This document shows, piece after piece, positions 47,811 to 60,400 of a stretch of 64,000 nt of DNA (position 1 is the first letter of the stretch; each line of letters opens with the position of its first letter). This DNA comes from Abyssogena phaseoliformis symbiont OG214. GTDB taxonomy: Bacteria; Pseudomonadota; Gammaproteobacteria; PS1; Pseudothioglobaceae. Location: positions 1-64,000 of the forward strand of contig NZ_AP012977.1 of NCBI RefSeq assembly GCF_016592595.1, read 5' to 3'. The notes beneath the pieces are model-generated. The model searched no databases. It saw nothing but the letters and a program-made list of their open reading frames with translations, and was not told where the DNA came from. Made by a program: the position numbers and the translations under genes.

Positions 47811-48713
47811 ATGAGCGAACATAAAAACCCATTCCCAGGTGAGAACAATACAGGGCATTTTTGGGATGAAGAAAACGACATTAGAGAGCTAAATAATCGC
47901 CCACCAAGATGGTATATGCTGTCCTTATATATTGGCACACTTGCTATTGTGGTTTACACGCTCTACTATCCAACCATTCCTTGGTTTGGTGAGCACAACA
48001 AAGGCTTTGCCAATTGGACGCAAATTAGCGAAATGAACGAAAGTGTTGCTCAATTAGAGGCTTATCGTGAAAAAAGATTTGCCGATACTGAAAAAGCCAT
48101 TGCTGAAAAATCATTAGAAGAAATTGTACTTGATGATGAGTTAAGAACTTATGCCATCAAAACAGCCAAGGTTCTATTTGGTGATAATTGTGCAGCTTGC
48201 CACGGCGCTGCTGGTCAGGGTAATGTAGGCTTTCCTGTTCTAGCTGATGATGATTGGCTGTATGGCGGTAAGCTAGCACAAATTAGCACAACCATTTCTA
48301 ATGGCCGCAAAGGTAATATGCCAGCACGCATGTTGGGCATTTCAGATGCTGATGCAAACACATTGGCCACTTTTTTAATTGAAACAGGCAAGGGCAGAAA
48401 GGGCAACCCTGACCCAGCTTCTAAGGCCTTATATATGAGTAAGGGCTGTATTGCTTGTCATGGTCCTGATATGAAAGGCAATCAGTTGTTAGGCAGTGCT
48501 AATTTAAGTGATGGTATTTATCGCTTTAAAGCAGACGACCAGCACGCATCAGTCGTGCGCACAATCTTACATGGCGTGGGTCAAACAAATGATCTATTAA
48601 CGCAAGACGCTGTTATGCCAGCATTTGGTCATTCAAGTGTTATTGATGCCGTTCAAATTAAAAAACTTACTGTTTATGTGCGCCAATTAGGTGGCGGTGT
48701 TGCCGTTAAATAA
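47811..48713 (+). CDS. ccoP: cbb3-type cytochrome c oxidase subunit III (di-heme)
   Basis: CcoP is a di-heme cytochrome c that accepts electrons from soluble cytochrome c and hands them to CcoO. The N-terminus contains NTGHFWDEENDIRELNNRPP, given in part, before a membrane helix (WYMLSLYIGTLAIVVYTLYY). Two heme sites follow: CAACHGAAGQG (about residue 127) and CIACHGPDMKG (about 218). Distal methionines are probably in GNMPARM and AVMPAFG. The 300-residue length is typical. AAGAGGAG precedes ATG 47811. A strong terminator follows. No ccoGHIS maturation genes are in the window. Confidence 0.97.
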   Translation: MSEHKNPFPGENNTGHFWDEENDIRELNNRPPRWYMLSLYIGTLAIVVYTLYYPTIPWFGEHNKGFANWTQISEMNESVAQLEAYREKRFADTEKAIAEKSLEEIVLDDELRTYAIKTAKVLFGDNCAACHGAAGQGNVGFPVLADDDWLYGGKLAQISTTISNGRKGNMPARMLGISDADANTLATFLIETGKGRKGNPDPASKALYMSKGCIACHGPDMKGNQLLGSANLSDGIYRFKADDQHASVVRTILHGVGQTNDLLTQDAVMPAFGHSSVIDAVQIKKLTVYVRQLGGGVAVK

Positions 48714-48720
48714 AACACTT

Positions 48721-48746
48721 AACGCCTCTACTATGAGGCGTTTTTT
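48721..48746 (+). terminator. Rho-independent terminator of ccoNOQP
   Basis: AACGCCTC (48721-48728), loop TACTAT, GAGGCGTT (48735-48742) and a run of Ts to 48746. This is a perfect eight-base stem with a standard T-tract, 8 bases after the ccoP stop, the clearest terminator in the window. Confidence 0.92.
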
Positions 48747-48802
48747 AATTTTAAAAATTATTTAAAGGCCTATTTATTTTTTAAAAATTTATTAGATTTG
48801 TA

Positions 48803-48810
48803 GGTATAAT
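48803..48810 (+). promoter_or_regulatory. -10 element GGTATAAT of tRNA-Thr
   Basis: GGTATAAT at 48803-48810 lies 12 bases before the first base of the mature tRNA. It is identical to the core of the gyrB promoter. No strong -35 is obvious upstream. Confidence 0.6.
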
Positions 48811-48822
48811 TCCTCTTTTAAC

Positions 48823-48898
48823 GCCGAAGTAGCACAGTTGGTAGTGCAACTGATTTGTAATCAGTAGGTCGCCAGTTCGAGTCCGGCCTTCGGCACCA
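48823..48898 (+). tRNA. tRNA-Thr, anticodon TGT
   Basis: The 76-base sequence folds as a cloverleaf: acceptor GCCGAAG pairs with CTTCGGC, the D-arm contains AGCACAGTTGGTAGTGC, the anticodon stem ACTGA/TCAGT encloses TTTGTAA with anticodon TGT (threonine), and the T-arm has GTTCGAGTC. The 3' CCA is encoded (48896-48898). It stands alone between the ccoP terminator and an accessory surface-gene region. Confidence 0.96.
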
Positions 48899-48979
48899 TA
48901 TCAAGTCTAAATTAATAATAATCCTAATTTCTATATCGTGTAGGTTGATGGTAACCTTATAAAAAGCAAAAATGACTAC

Positions 48980-50732
48980 TTATCGCTGGCTAAACGCAAG
49001 ATTAACCCTTTTTATGATTGCCTCATAAGGCCCAAAGCCGTAACGTCCATCAAAATAACGCAACCATTTGAGCATTTGTTCATAATGATAAGTGGCTTTT
49101 TCTTTGTTGTTTTGTCTAATATAAATCAGTGTTAATTGTGCATGTGCCTTAAACACTACGGCGGTTAACTTTAAGCATCGTTTCTAGCGTTTTAAGAGCC
49201 TGATCAATTTATTTATTCTGTGTATAAGCCGGGGGTTGCTAATAATAATAAATTTTTATCAAAATTAGGCTTTAATTTTAAGGCGCAGTTAAACATTTGG
49301 ATTGCCATTTCTATTTTGCCTATTTGTAAACTCACAACCCCTAGCATTTGTAGAGTATAAACGTTGTTAAAGTCATGGTTGAGTGATTTTAATGTGTATT
49401 TAAAAGCAGCACTATTCTGTTTAACCATTCTTAACCGTTGTGCTATATTGTAATAATGCGTTGATAACGTCCTGTTATACACTTGCCAAGAAAGAAGCAA
49501 ACCCAGCATTAATAATTTGCCAAAATAAATGCTAAAGTGATGGTATTTAATTGTCCCTTGTTTGATAGATAACTTAGCAATAAAACCAATATAACTCGGC
49601 CCTTGGCGTTAATACACGTAATGGGAATGAAAATAAGGCATTAATGGAAAAGCCAACAAGCGCCAACAAGCGCTAACACAAAGCCAAACATAAATAGCAT
49701 GTTAGCAAGCCTGCCTTATTAAGCAAACTGTAAGCAGACTTAACAGTGAGTGCAACTAGCCATAGTAAAAATCCGTATCCAATTAACCCAACATTTGTAA
49801 ACATTTCTAAATAGCTATTGTGCAAACGTTGCAGGCGAGTTTTTCCATTAAAGATAAGGGCTTTTGCCACCTCGTCATAATAAAGTGGGTAGACCTGCTC
49901 CCAATTACCAACACCAGCACCCCATATCAAAAAATGATCTTTAATCATCCCTAAAGTATTCAACCAAGTGGGTATTCTGGTATTAGAACAACTAAGTGCA
50001 TTGTTTAAATATTCAGGCATGCCAGCAACATGCCACTGCCAGCCTTGATTGATATAATTAATCAACACCAACCCAATCATCACAGAAAACTAACCAGCAC
50101 GAGTGTTGGTATGTATTAAAAATGCAGGCAATAATAACGCTTGAGATGGTATAAAAAACAATTTTTTTAACTTTGTTTTCATACAACATAAACACCAAGG
50201 CAAGCGGCAAGGTCATCATTAGAAAATACGCCGCCATATTTTTATTGCCAAAGGTTGAAGCGGTCGGTATCGCTTGTCTAATAGAGGACTGAATTTCAAT
50301 ATGATTAGGAAAATAATATTGGATTAGCCCAATAATACTCATCAGTACCGTAACAAGAACAATGGTGAGTAAGAAGTGTTTAATTTAAAATTCATTGTTA
50401 AAATTATTCACCACTAAGAACAGTGCTAACCCCATCAGTAAATACTGAGTGATAAAATATTGTGCAGAATAAGTATCTATCAAGTACAAAACCCCCAATC
50501 CACACCAAGCAATAAAGCCGATAATTGGAAAATAAAATTGGGTTTTGACAACCCTAAATCCTAATTCATTGTCTTGTTTTAAGGCTCATAATATTAATAA
50601 GCCAAACAGCGCTATAACAGCATAAAGTATTTTTAAATCTTCTGGCGTGACAATCAAAGACTATCCTGGCACTATTAATCCGATAGGTGCGATCATAAGG
50701 ATGATAAGAGGGTAAGGCAGTTTGTGAGGCAT
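48980..50732 (-). pseudogene. O-antigen ligase/polymerase-like membrane protein (Wzy/PglL type), decayed
   Basis: From an ATG at 50732 (MPHKLPYPLIILMIAPIGL) the minus strand encodes membrane segments broken by stops near 50661, 50585 and 50384. Homology-like stretches are MSIIGLIQYYFPNHIEIQSS, TASTFGNKNMAAYFLMMTLP, GAGVGNWEQVYPLYYDE and RLQRLHNSYLEMFTNVGLIG, the last typical of O-antigen ligase/polymerase domains. A C-terminal tetratricopeptide-like part survives at 49213-49509 and ends in KWLRYFDGRYGFGPYEA. Frames change near 50080, 49670 and 49150. Intact relatives join glycan to lipid A or protein; this copy is dead. Confidence 0.82.
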
Positions 50733-50836
50733 GAATAACTTTAAAAATAAAAGATTATAAACAAGTTGTTTATATTTTTTGCTTTATAATTAACGTACGT
50801 GTGTGTTTTGGTGTTATTTAGATAGGAGGCCTGAGT

Positions 50837-51174
50837 ATGAAAAAGATATTTTTAAAGGGTTTAATATTATTTACTTCTTTTGGATTTGGTTCTGCAAATA
50901 CGGCTAATATTCAAGGGGACATCCATGTTTGTAAAGGTATTGATGTTTGAGGGGCATCTGTCAAGACGGCATGGTGTGCTGGCGCTAGTAATGGCTATGC
51001 AATACGATCTTAAGTAGGTACTACAACCTCCCACGAGTTTGGATTTCTTTTAATAGCTATGGTAGTATTGCATTTGATGCAGAGGTAACACTATCTGATT
51101 TGGGGCAGGCTTGTGGGGATAACAGCAATGGTAATACAGTAGTAACACCGCCGCCTGCCCAAAAAAACCAATAA
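50837..51174 (+). pseudogene. Small secreted protein, decayed
   Basis: GGAGG at 50824-50828 precedes ATG 50837, which opens a signal-peptide-like sequence, MKKIFLKGLILFTSFGFGSA, then NIQGDIHVCKGIDV and a stop at 50948. The frame resumes with ASVKTAWCAGASNGYAIRS and a second stop, and in another frame ISFNSYGSIAFDAEVTLSDL and TVVTPPPAQKNQ before a stop at 51172-51174. The original was probably a secreted protein of about 110 residues with a Gly/Ser-rich beta domain. I do not recognise a family. Confidence 0.55.
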
Positions 51175-51505
51175 AGCCCCTATTCTGTTGATCCATCAGC
51201 ACCCCCAAGGCCTCTTAGTAGAGCATTTTAGGATGTTGCCATTACCGCTGTATTGTGCTTGTTTTTTAGCGATAAAAAGTGTGCAAGTAAGCAGTGAAAA
51301 TTTATTAGACGCCACAGCTGTGAATGGTTCAGGTGTATTGTTGCCATCAGTCATACATTCGTATTATGCAGAAAAGTTGGCCCAAAAAAACAGCTTGTTT
51401 TTCCTACCAAGGCTAGACGCAAAATCCAAAAAACGCTGCTTATTGTAGTGGATTTAACTCTAATACCGACTCTAGTCTTCCTTACTTATAAGCCGGCTGC
51501 TTTTC
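51175..51505 (+). other. Degenerate coding remnant between two pseudogenes
   Basis: An 86-codon open frame (51188-51448) and fragments in other frames, such as YSVDPSAPPRPLSRAF and KPAAFHVIDKDGNSS, cover this stretch, but none has a ribosome site, a known domain or the composition of an intact gene. It probably is the lost N-terminal part of the following adhesin pseudogene or the tail of the preceding one. I see no intact gene here. Confidence 0.35.
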
Positions 51506-54241
51506 ATGTCATTGACAAAGATGGAAATAGCAGCACCTCCAATTATTGCTGTGTCAGTTAAACTCGTCATGATTAATATTGTATTTTTTCTATTTATTGC
51601 TATTAATATTCCAGTTAAAGCAGTAAATATAGAGCAATTGTTAAACTCTAGTGATGTAGATAATAGCAGTAGCTTTAATGCGAGAGATACTTTAACAGTT
51701 TCTTTTAATGAGGCTGTAAGATTAGCAGTCTAACTACTGATGTGACTAATGTCTTTAGTCTTAACAGTTCTCATACATTGGGCACAGGTTTCAGTGTTGT
51801 TGCAGTGGGGGATGCTAATGGTTTTAGTACTCAGTTTAGGATTATTTTAGGTACGAGTCCTAGTATTGTTGCAATAGATACGCTTAGTGTTGTTAAGGAT
51901 AGGGTAGAGGATGGCCCAGGTAATAAGCCAAAGGCTGGTTTAACTTTTAGTGTGCCTTCTGTTTGTGGTTTCAGCAGCGGATGGGACTATACCTATTACG
52001 CAAAGTGATGCTGATACAAGTGGTAGTTACAGTGCTGAGGATACGATTATAGTTAAGTTTAATAAGGCTGTTAGTTATTTCTCTTGTGCTTGGTGATTTT
52101 AGTGTTGCTGGTAAGAGTTTTGGTGCTGGGGTTACATTGACTGCGGGCACTGAGGGTCCAACGGGTTATACAACTGAGTTTACGATTACTTTGAAGGTGG
52201 GTACAACGGTTGTTCAGGGGGAAAATCTCGGTTGATGGTACTAAGGTGATTGATGAGGCGAGTGCGTTTGCTAGTAGTAAGGTTGTGTTTACTTTGGCTG
52301 ATATTACGCCACCAAATGCGAGTGGTAGTACTGTGCCAGGTGGTGTTGGTAGTGGTAATACGGGTAGCTATGGTACGGGCGATACTTTGCTGATTAACTT
52401 TAGTGAGGGGATTAAGGTTTCAGAGATTGGTGATGGTGATTTAGGCACAACTATTAATCTAAGTGGTACGAGGTCAACTTTTGGTACGGGTGCTACGATT
52501 GTTACTGCGAATGCTGCGGCTGGTTTGGCCACCCAATTCATTATCACCTTAGGCACGGGCACTGATGTTACTAGTGGTGATACGATTACGGTTAATGTGG
52601 CTTGATGGAAAAGATATTGATGACGATGGAGATATGAATGATCAAAGTATTGGTAATACTGTTAGCCAGTGGAGAGATAAATCAGGTAATAATATTCACA
52701 TATCAAGTAGTAGTACTGAAAGACTAACTGTGTCTGCAGGAGGTGTTAATTTTGATGGTTCAAATGACTATTTGACAACAACGGATGGAAATGCATGGAG
52801 TTTAGGTTCTTCTTATACGGCATTTTATGCTGTTGATTCAGACAAACAAAGTAGCTCTCAAGATATATTAATAGCAAAAAACTCTGCTGGAAATTATATT
52901 CTTACGGAGTATAAGGGAAATGGAAGTTTGAGAGTGCTTTATCGTTCTCCTCCAGGTATTTCTGGCGGTATTGATTCAACGTCAAGTTTAAGTGAGGCAG
53001 CACATAACACACTAACTGTTAGTTTAGAATAAGGTATACAATAAATGCTTATAATAATGGAGGGGTAACAGATACAGCATCAGGCACAACAGGACTTGCA
53101 GACGGGATCACAGAATTTACACTTGGTAGACTTTATGATGGTAGTGGTGGTGGAGCCTAACGATATTTTGATGGAGATATGAATGGAATACTCTATTTTC
53201 AATAGGGCTTTGAATACAACAGAAAGACTCCAGGTTAATAATTATTTAAGTTCAAAATGGGTACATCATTAGCTTCAAATCTTGATTATCTAAAGGATGC
53301 AGGCGATTCTATTTTTGCGGGTAATAAAGGAACTGGTTCATCAACCACTGACCTGCCAAAGTGGTGTTGCTAACATGCGTTCCGATACTGTATGGTATTT
53401 TAATGCAATAGATATTGCTACTACAGGTGGTAAGGTTAATCTTGGTTTTGATTTAGCTAAGTTAGGCTTAGAGGTAACAAAGTGATTATGTCTTGTTATG
53501 GCGTAGTAGCCAAACGGGCCAGTTCTATCAAATCGTTGTTGCTGACAGTGCAACGGGCAACAACATCAGCTTTAACAACCTAAATGTCGATACACTAGCA
53601 ACTGATGGCATCATTTAAACCCCAACAGATTTAATCAAAGATGGTTACATCACCATAGGGGCTAAAGACAACAGCGCTCCTGAGTATCAAAGTGCAGAGG
53701 TTAGTGGCAATACAGTCACATTTACATTTGATGAGTATCTAAATACCACTTTGATTCCCGATGCCAGTGCTTTTAGTGTTGATGTTGGTGGTAGTAGGAA
53801 CGTGACAGGCGTTGCAATCAGTGGTAAGAAAGGTTGTACTCAACATCAATGGTGCAGTAATCGCTGATGGAAATAGCGTTAAACTAGACTACACAAAACC
53901 ATCTAGTGGTGCAGTGCTAGAAGACACTCAGGGTAATGATGCAGCAATCCTAACCAACTTAATCATTGGTACTGAAGGCAGTAATACACTGGCAGGTAGT
54001 GGCTAACGTAGACATCATTGCCGGTAATGCAGGTGCAGATACACTAACAGGTAACGGTGGTGCTGATATCTTTGACTACAACAGCACAACTGATGGTGGC
54101 GACATTACCATTAAGATTGATGCTGATGGGGGTAGCAACTTTGCTTCGCCGGATATCACTATCACTTTAATAGGAGCAGGTATTACAGGTGCTGAGACGA
54201 TATTGGCTAGCTTTGTTGATGATAGTATTATTATTGGTTAG
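51506..54241 (+). pseudogene. Multidomain secreted adhesin-like protein, decayed
   Basis: Pieces in all three frames line up as one large protein. Three Ig-like repeats of about 105 residues come first, each with a motif like SGSYSAEDTIIVKFNKAV or GSYGTGDTLLINFSEGI (51640-51970, 51980-52300, 52300-52605). Then comes a LamG-like domain (SQWRDKSGNNIHISSS, NFDGSNDYLTTTDGNAWSLG; 52610-53030), a SwmB-like repeat (EYQSAEVSGNTVTFTFDEYL; 53680-53960) and an RTX-like tail (IAGNAGADTLTGNGGADIFD; 54010-54100). Frameshifts occur near 51722, 51975, 52080, 52225, 52600, 53030, 53350, 53490, 53815 and 54005, with stops near 53158 and 53617. It shares plan and style with the intact adhesin facing it. Confidence 0.8.
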
Positions 54242-54279
54242 TTTGTGCTATTGGACCAACAAGAATATAACCCTTATTT

Positions 54280-54306
54280 AACAACCAGGCCTAACGCCTG
54301 GTTGTT
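54280..54306. terminator. Hairpin between convergent adhesin genes
   Basis: AACAACCAGGC (54280-54290), loop CTAAC, GCCTGGTTGTT (54296-54306): a perfect 11-base stem between the end of the plus-strand pseudogene and the end of the minus-strand adhesin. T-tracts are weak on both sides, but position and stem strength favour a bidirectional terminator. Confidence 0.65.
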
Positions 54307-54414
54307 CTTAGGCTGTCCTCAGAATGTAAGCACTGTCTTTAATTTAATGCTTTGTAAACGCTTTAACTTTACCACCTATTGTTTAACACTCTAATACCAA
54401 CTTTTAGCCTAGTC

Positions 54415-57400
54415 TTACTCAAGCACCAAGTTACCATCACTAGCCATAGTAAGTAAATTAGCATTAGTCACCCCTGTTAAGGTAATGCTTATATCTTCAG
54501 AAAACGCACCGCCGACAGCACCATTCTTATCAACATTAATGACGGTGTTGTCACCACTTGCAGTTAAGTTGATAAAGTCAGCTAGATCAGCAGCGTTATA
54601 GTCGGTGAGTAAGTCTTTAAGGTTAAGAGTGTCTTTGTTAGCACCAGTACCGATGGTAAAGTCAGCGATGCTATCAGCACTGCTGTTTGCTGCGGCATCA
54701 CTCCAGGATTTATAGACAAAGGTGTCGTTGCCGCCTCTGCCATAGACTAGTTCATTAAATGAAGACATATTAATGGTGTCGTTGGCGCCTGCACTTCCGA
54801 ATACAACAAGTTCTTGAGCACTAGCATCGTAGGCAAGGGTTGTGTCTTCGTAGATGATGCTATCACCAGTGTCCATCAAGACACTTAGGATAGAAACATT
54901 GGTGTCTAGTTGTGTGTTATTGATGGTGAGCATATTGGCTTCGCCGTTTTGCATGTTAATAAGCTCAATATTAATTAGACTTACTAAAGTGGTATCTAGG
55001 TTGATGCCTGAAGCGTTAGAGAGTTTGACCACATCGTAGCGCAGCTTGCCATCTAGTGTAACCAGCGTACTTTCACCTGCATAGGTAAATACATCATTAT
55101 TAGCACTACCAAGCAAAGCTGTGGGCGCCACCGCTTCGGTGTTGGAAGCGTGTACTAGGAAATCACTGACTTCGCCACTTTGATAAACTTTATAACCATA
55201 ACCAAAGCTCATGAGCGTCCAAGCATTACCTAACGCCAAGCTACTTCCTTTCAGTGTTCCATCGGCAGCTTTATTGTCACCATCCACAAAAATACCTTGT
55301 TTGGCATCCACATTATTTTCTGATGGTGTGCCAGTGCCTGTGTGATTATAGTTGGCGGTAAAGACTAATTGTAAAACCTGATTACCTTGTAGTATGTTGT
55401 TAGCATCTAAACGACCATTATTGGTCGCTTCACCTGCATCCCAATAAGTGTTTCCATCACCCCACGGAGTATGGGCTATGATACGTCCCTTACCAGAAGC
55501 CGTCCCTAAATTAAACAATGTACCGTTTCTTGTAATATTAAATTCATAGGTCACATAGATTTCAAGATTAGTCACAGTGCCGCCACCGGTTCCTGTTACT
55601 TCCATAAAGTCATCATAACCACCATTCAACCCTCTATTAAAACTGATAGTCGCTTGACCGTTAGAGATGGTCTGAACAATGCCATCACTAACAATAACAC
55701 CTTGTTGTGTACCAACTGTTTGAGTCATATCCTGCCCATTGCCAGTTTGGTCATACCAAACACTGACATAACCTGTATCGCCTGTACCTGTACCAACAAA
55801 AGCCAATAAAGCTTGCGTATCCAAATTGCCATACTTATCAAAGTCAATATCTAGTTCGGTATCATCACTAGAACGTCGGACTCGAATAGCATTTGTCGCT
55901 AAATCTGAGTTAACATCTTTTAGACTGTAGGCCACTGCCAGTTGAGTAACGTCTACTTCAGCAATCTCACCAATACCTGTTGCCTTAGAAATTGTACCCT
56001 CTGTTGGATTGGTTAGGTTAACAATGATATTCTGATTCACTTCTTTATAGTAATCACCCTTTACTGTGAAGGTAATTTCTTTAAAGCTTTCACCTGCTTC
56101 AAAGGTGGCTGTGCCAATAGCATTACCACTATAGTCATCATCAATACCATTAGCAGTACCGCCTGACTTAGCCAAACTTAATGTTGTATCTACTTCATAA
56201 TCAACCGTCCCTGCTGCTGACAAATCCCCCTCTCTAATCACCATAAAGGTCATGGTCTTTGTCCCTGTTGTGCCTTCAATCACTCTTGAGTCAGAGATAG
56301 AATAAGAAGACGCTTGCTTGGTTGCTGTTTCTGTTCTGGTTGTCATGTTGCCTGCAGCATCGGTGATGTTGACTTGAACACCTAACTGACTCGCAGTAAT
56401 GTCTGAATAACTGATTGGACTACTGTCTGAATCGGGAGTTATGGTTGCTAAATTGAGTGTCCAGTTACCACTAGCATCACTAGTCACTGTGTAAGTGGCA
56501 TCATCATAGCTGTTGTCATTGTCTGTATCTAGTTTAATCTCAACCGTTATGTTGGCACTGGTTTGTCCTGTGATGGTTGGCAAGCCAGTGATGACTTCAT
56601 CAATCACCACAGTGCTAACAGGTGCGCTCTTATCCACAGTGATGTCTTGTGATAGTTGCGTGGCAGGGTTGCCATGGCCATCATTGGCATTAACAGTGAC
56701 TGCATAAGTTGTGCCTTCGGTTAGCACACTTGTGCCTGTTGAGGGAATGTTAACATTCCAATTACCACTAGCGTCTGTTACTGTTGTTGTGTAAGTTTGA
56801 GTGTTAAGTATAATACTCACTTCACTGCCTATGGCTAAGCCTGTAGAAGTGCCTGTGATACTAAAGCCACTGGCAGATTCAGCAATGTTAATGACATTGT
56901 CATTGCCAACGATGGCGTTATTATCAGTTAAAGTCAACGTTGGTGCAGAAGGTGGCGTGGTGTCAAAGCTTTGGGCATCAGCAAGATCTTGAGTGTGGTT
57001 TATATCAAAAGGATCATTGCCATAGATATCTGTCAGCCCTGTTTTTTCTATTTTTAGACGAGCCACAGTAACATCAATGGCATTTGCACCTGAAGGCGGG
57101 GTGACTGAAACAGTCCATTGTATGCCAGAACTTCCTGAAAACTCAGTAAGGGTACCTATGGTCCAGTTTTTAGTGTCTATTACTTCCCCTGAGGCATCTA
57201 CTAAAACGACGTCGTTTAAGGTGAAACTGGAGGTTACACCATGACTGAAAGTCACGGTGTATATTACTGCTCCAGAACTTGCCAAACTAGCCGTTGTTAC
57301 AAGGGTTGGTCCTGAAGTAAACGCTCCAGCATCTCCAGAAACTTGCATCCAACTGGCTACTGCAGTTGGATCGGTTGCAAAATCTGCTGGATTAGCAACA

Positions 57401-60400
57401 CTTTCCCAGAACCACTTCGTAGTACTATTTAACTGACTGATATGGTAACCACTGCCTGTTCTTGCCCAAAGGTACCAAGTTTCACTTGTAGTACTATTAA
57501 GGTATGAATAAACAGGCTTATCAGTGTCTATTGCACCATTGCTCGCAGCAGGATCAAAATCTGCAGATAATGTCAAATTAGAAGGACCTGCAACAAGTAT
57601 ATAAGCACCGTTTACTTCGGCATCAACACCTGAAACATTAACAACTGAATGATTGTCGGTAACAGAGGTTATAGTTGGTGCAGTCGTAACGACAGTCATA
57701 GTCGCAGTTGCAGAGGTTCCCGGATTGCTACTAGCATCTATATAAGTGAAAGTTGCTGTACGAGCGCCATCAGCTGGAGCAGACTCTATGTTTTGTAATT
57801 TAATAGCTTCAACAATTGCTTTAACATTAGCTGGAGAGAAAGCGCCGCTGCCAGTTTTAGAAATGGTTAGCGTATTGCTAGAAGTAACATAACTGTAATC
57901 AATACCAACACCATCAACTGTATGAGTACCACTGAAATTAGCATTAATTAACTGAGCTGTATCTAATACTAACTTATCTCCCGTTTGCTTACCACCAAGC
58001 ACCATCTTAATTTGTGCTATGTCTGTTGCAGTTGGCGCAGCTATATCAGCATCAAAAGCAATACCACCCGCTATGTCCGCCTTGTTAGCAGTTACTGCAC
58101 TAGTAGCGCCTATTGCGCCACCAGGATCTAGGTCTACTGCGTCTGGCGCTATTTCATCTAAATCATTAATCGTTAAAGATATAGTTTGCTTTGTTTCATT
58201 GCCAGCATCATCTGTTGCCACAACTTCAAAGCTATAATTTGCTTTTACCTCTGCATCAGGGTTGGCTGTGAGTGTTACTACACCAGAATTGTTAATGCTA
58301 AAGGCGCTTTCATCGCCACCAGTAGTACCTAAAGTATAAGTTATATTGCCATTGGTGCCATTGCCACTATCTGTTGCTGCAACAGTATAGATTGTTTGAG
58401 TTGTGCCAGAGTTCTCATCAATTGTAGTTGCTGTTGTGCTAGAGGTAAAAGATGGGGCTACATAGTCAATGGTTATTGCACCCAATAGAGTGGGTTGGGA
58501 ATAATTACCATACTCATTTACTTGTTTAACCTGCACTTGACCTTGTACATAAGATTGGCTTGATAGTTCAAATGATGCACCTGAGCCTTTTATCCAATTT
58601 TCACCACCATCAGTAGAGTACTCCCAAGTACCGCCACCAGTTACATTAATTACTTTATTGCTAGTAATACTATTATCAGCAGCACCTGTGTCACCAGCAG
58701 ATGCAAGTGTTAATGTAGCAGTAGCAGTAGCAGTTGATACATCTATTGATGTCACACCGTAGTGAGAAAGAGTGACGGCATTTGAGTCATCTTGATCTGC
58801 AATTTTAACTTGAATGTCGCCTACTGTATGAGGATTTGACCCTGTCAATTCAAAACTACCATTGCCTGTACCGCCTGTTGCCCAATCTATACTGCCATTA
58901 ATTGTGAACTCCCAAGTAACGTCAGAGCCAGTAATTACATTAATAGTGGCATCCTTGGTTTTACCATCAGATGTATCATTACCTGTATCGCTGTTAAGAC
59001 TCAATGCTAAACTTGACCCTGTAATTTCTGTAGCATTTTTAAGTACTGTGGACTCATTGCCTGCAGCATCTATTTTTTTAACGTGTATTTGATTTGCTGC
59101 ATAGACGACATTAGCAGCCAAAGAAAAGCTAGAACCCACACCTACTTTCCAAGTACCATCAGCTCCATTTTTAGTAGAATACTGCCAAGTATTGCCAGTT
59201 GCTATTTCTGTTACATCTATCACTGAGGTATTAGACAAGCTTAGTGCTGTTGAGGTGGCCCCATTTGGCACTTCTCCATCAACAAAAATTGTACCATTAC
59301 TGTCTAATGTCTTTTCAGTACCATCTATGGAGCCAGGAAGATTGCCCGTACCATTTCGAACCATAATGTCTGCCTTGTTGTAAGCAGTTGCGTTTTCGGC
59401 TAAATCAAAGCCAGTATCAGTGCCTGTAGACCAATTTGCGCCAGCATCAATTGAGTAAACCCAATTTGACTCAACACCAACAACATTAATTCTTATACGG
59501 CCACTGCCAGCAGTGGCAGCAGTCGGGTTACCATCAGCATCGACAGCCTGAACAATACCATCTGTTGCACTAGTGCCCGTATCTTCAAAACCTAACGTAA
59601 TTGTAATCTCAGTAGAAGTGTCAATAGCATCAGTACTTTTAATGGCGGCGGCTAATCCTGAATCAACATCAATCTTGCTATTGCTTGTTTCGGCTTTAGA
59701 AGCACCATCAAGCAAATTCTGTTGACCGGTTTCAGTTAGTTTTAAATCAGCGCCTGTGCCTGTTAACTTTTCTTCAAACTGCTCAATGGTTGCAGCCATA
59801 TTGCCTTCGTTTTTGCTTGAGTTTACACCAGATAATGCTGCTAAAGCATTACCATAAGCATTAGAAGTAGAGGTTTCGCCATCTTGTGTTGTTACTGTTT
59901 GTACTTTAGTGGTGACCACATCAGCAGGATTGCCATCAACATCATTACCCAAACCAAAGGCCTTGGCCACGCCTTTATTAGTGTTATTGACAGTGGATGC
60001 ATCCAACGTAACGCCTGTAGGCAATCCACCAGACGTGGTTAAACCCATTCTAAGTGCAGCTATGGTTGTTAATGGTGTAATGTTAACACCAATATTGCCA
60101 CCTTTAGAGGTGTCAATAACTGCTAATAATGTAGCAGATATGTCAGTATCTACGCCTGTTGCCTCGTCTCTAAAGTCGGCCTCGTCACCATTTTTATCAA
60201 TTAATTTGGCAACAATAATACCCTTATAATCACCAATAGAAAAATCGTACTCACCTGAGCTATCAAGACGCGCACTCTTGAAAAGGACTAACTCTCCATT
60301 GATGTATTTGTACAATTCAATAAATCCGCCATTATCTTCAATAAACTTACCTGCACTAGCGACCATCTGAAGGACGCCTTCCAAAGAAGAAACACCACCA

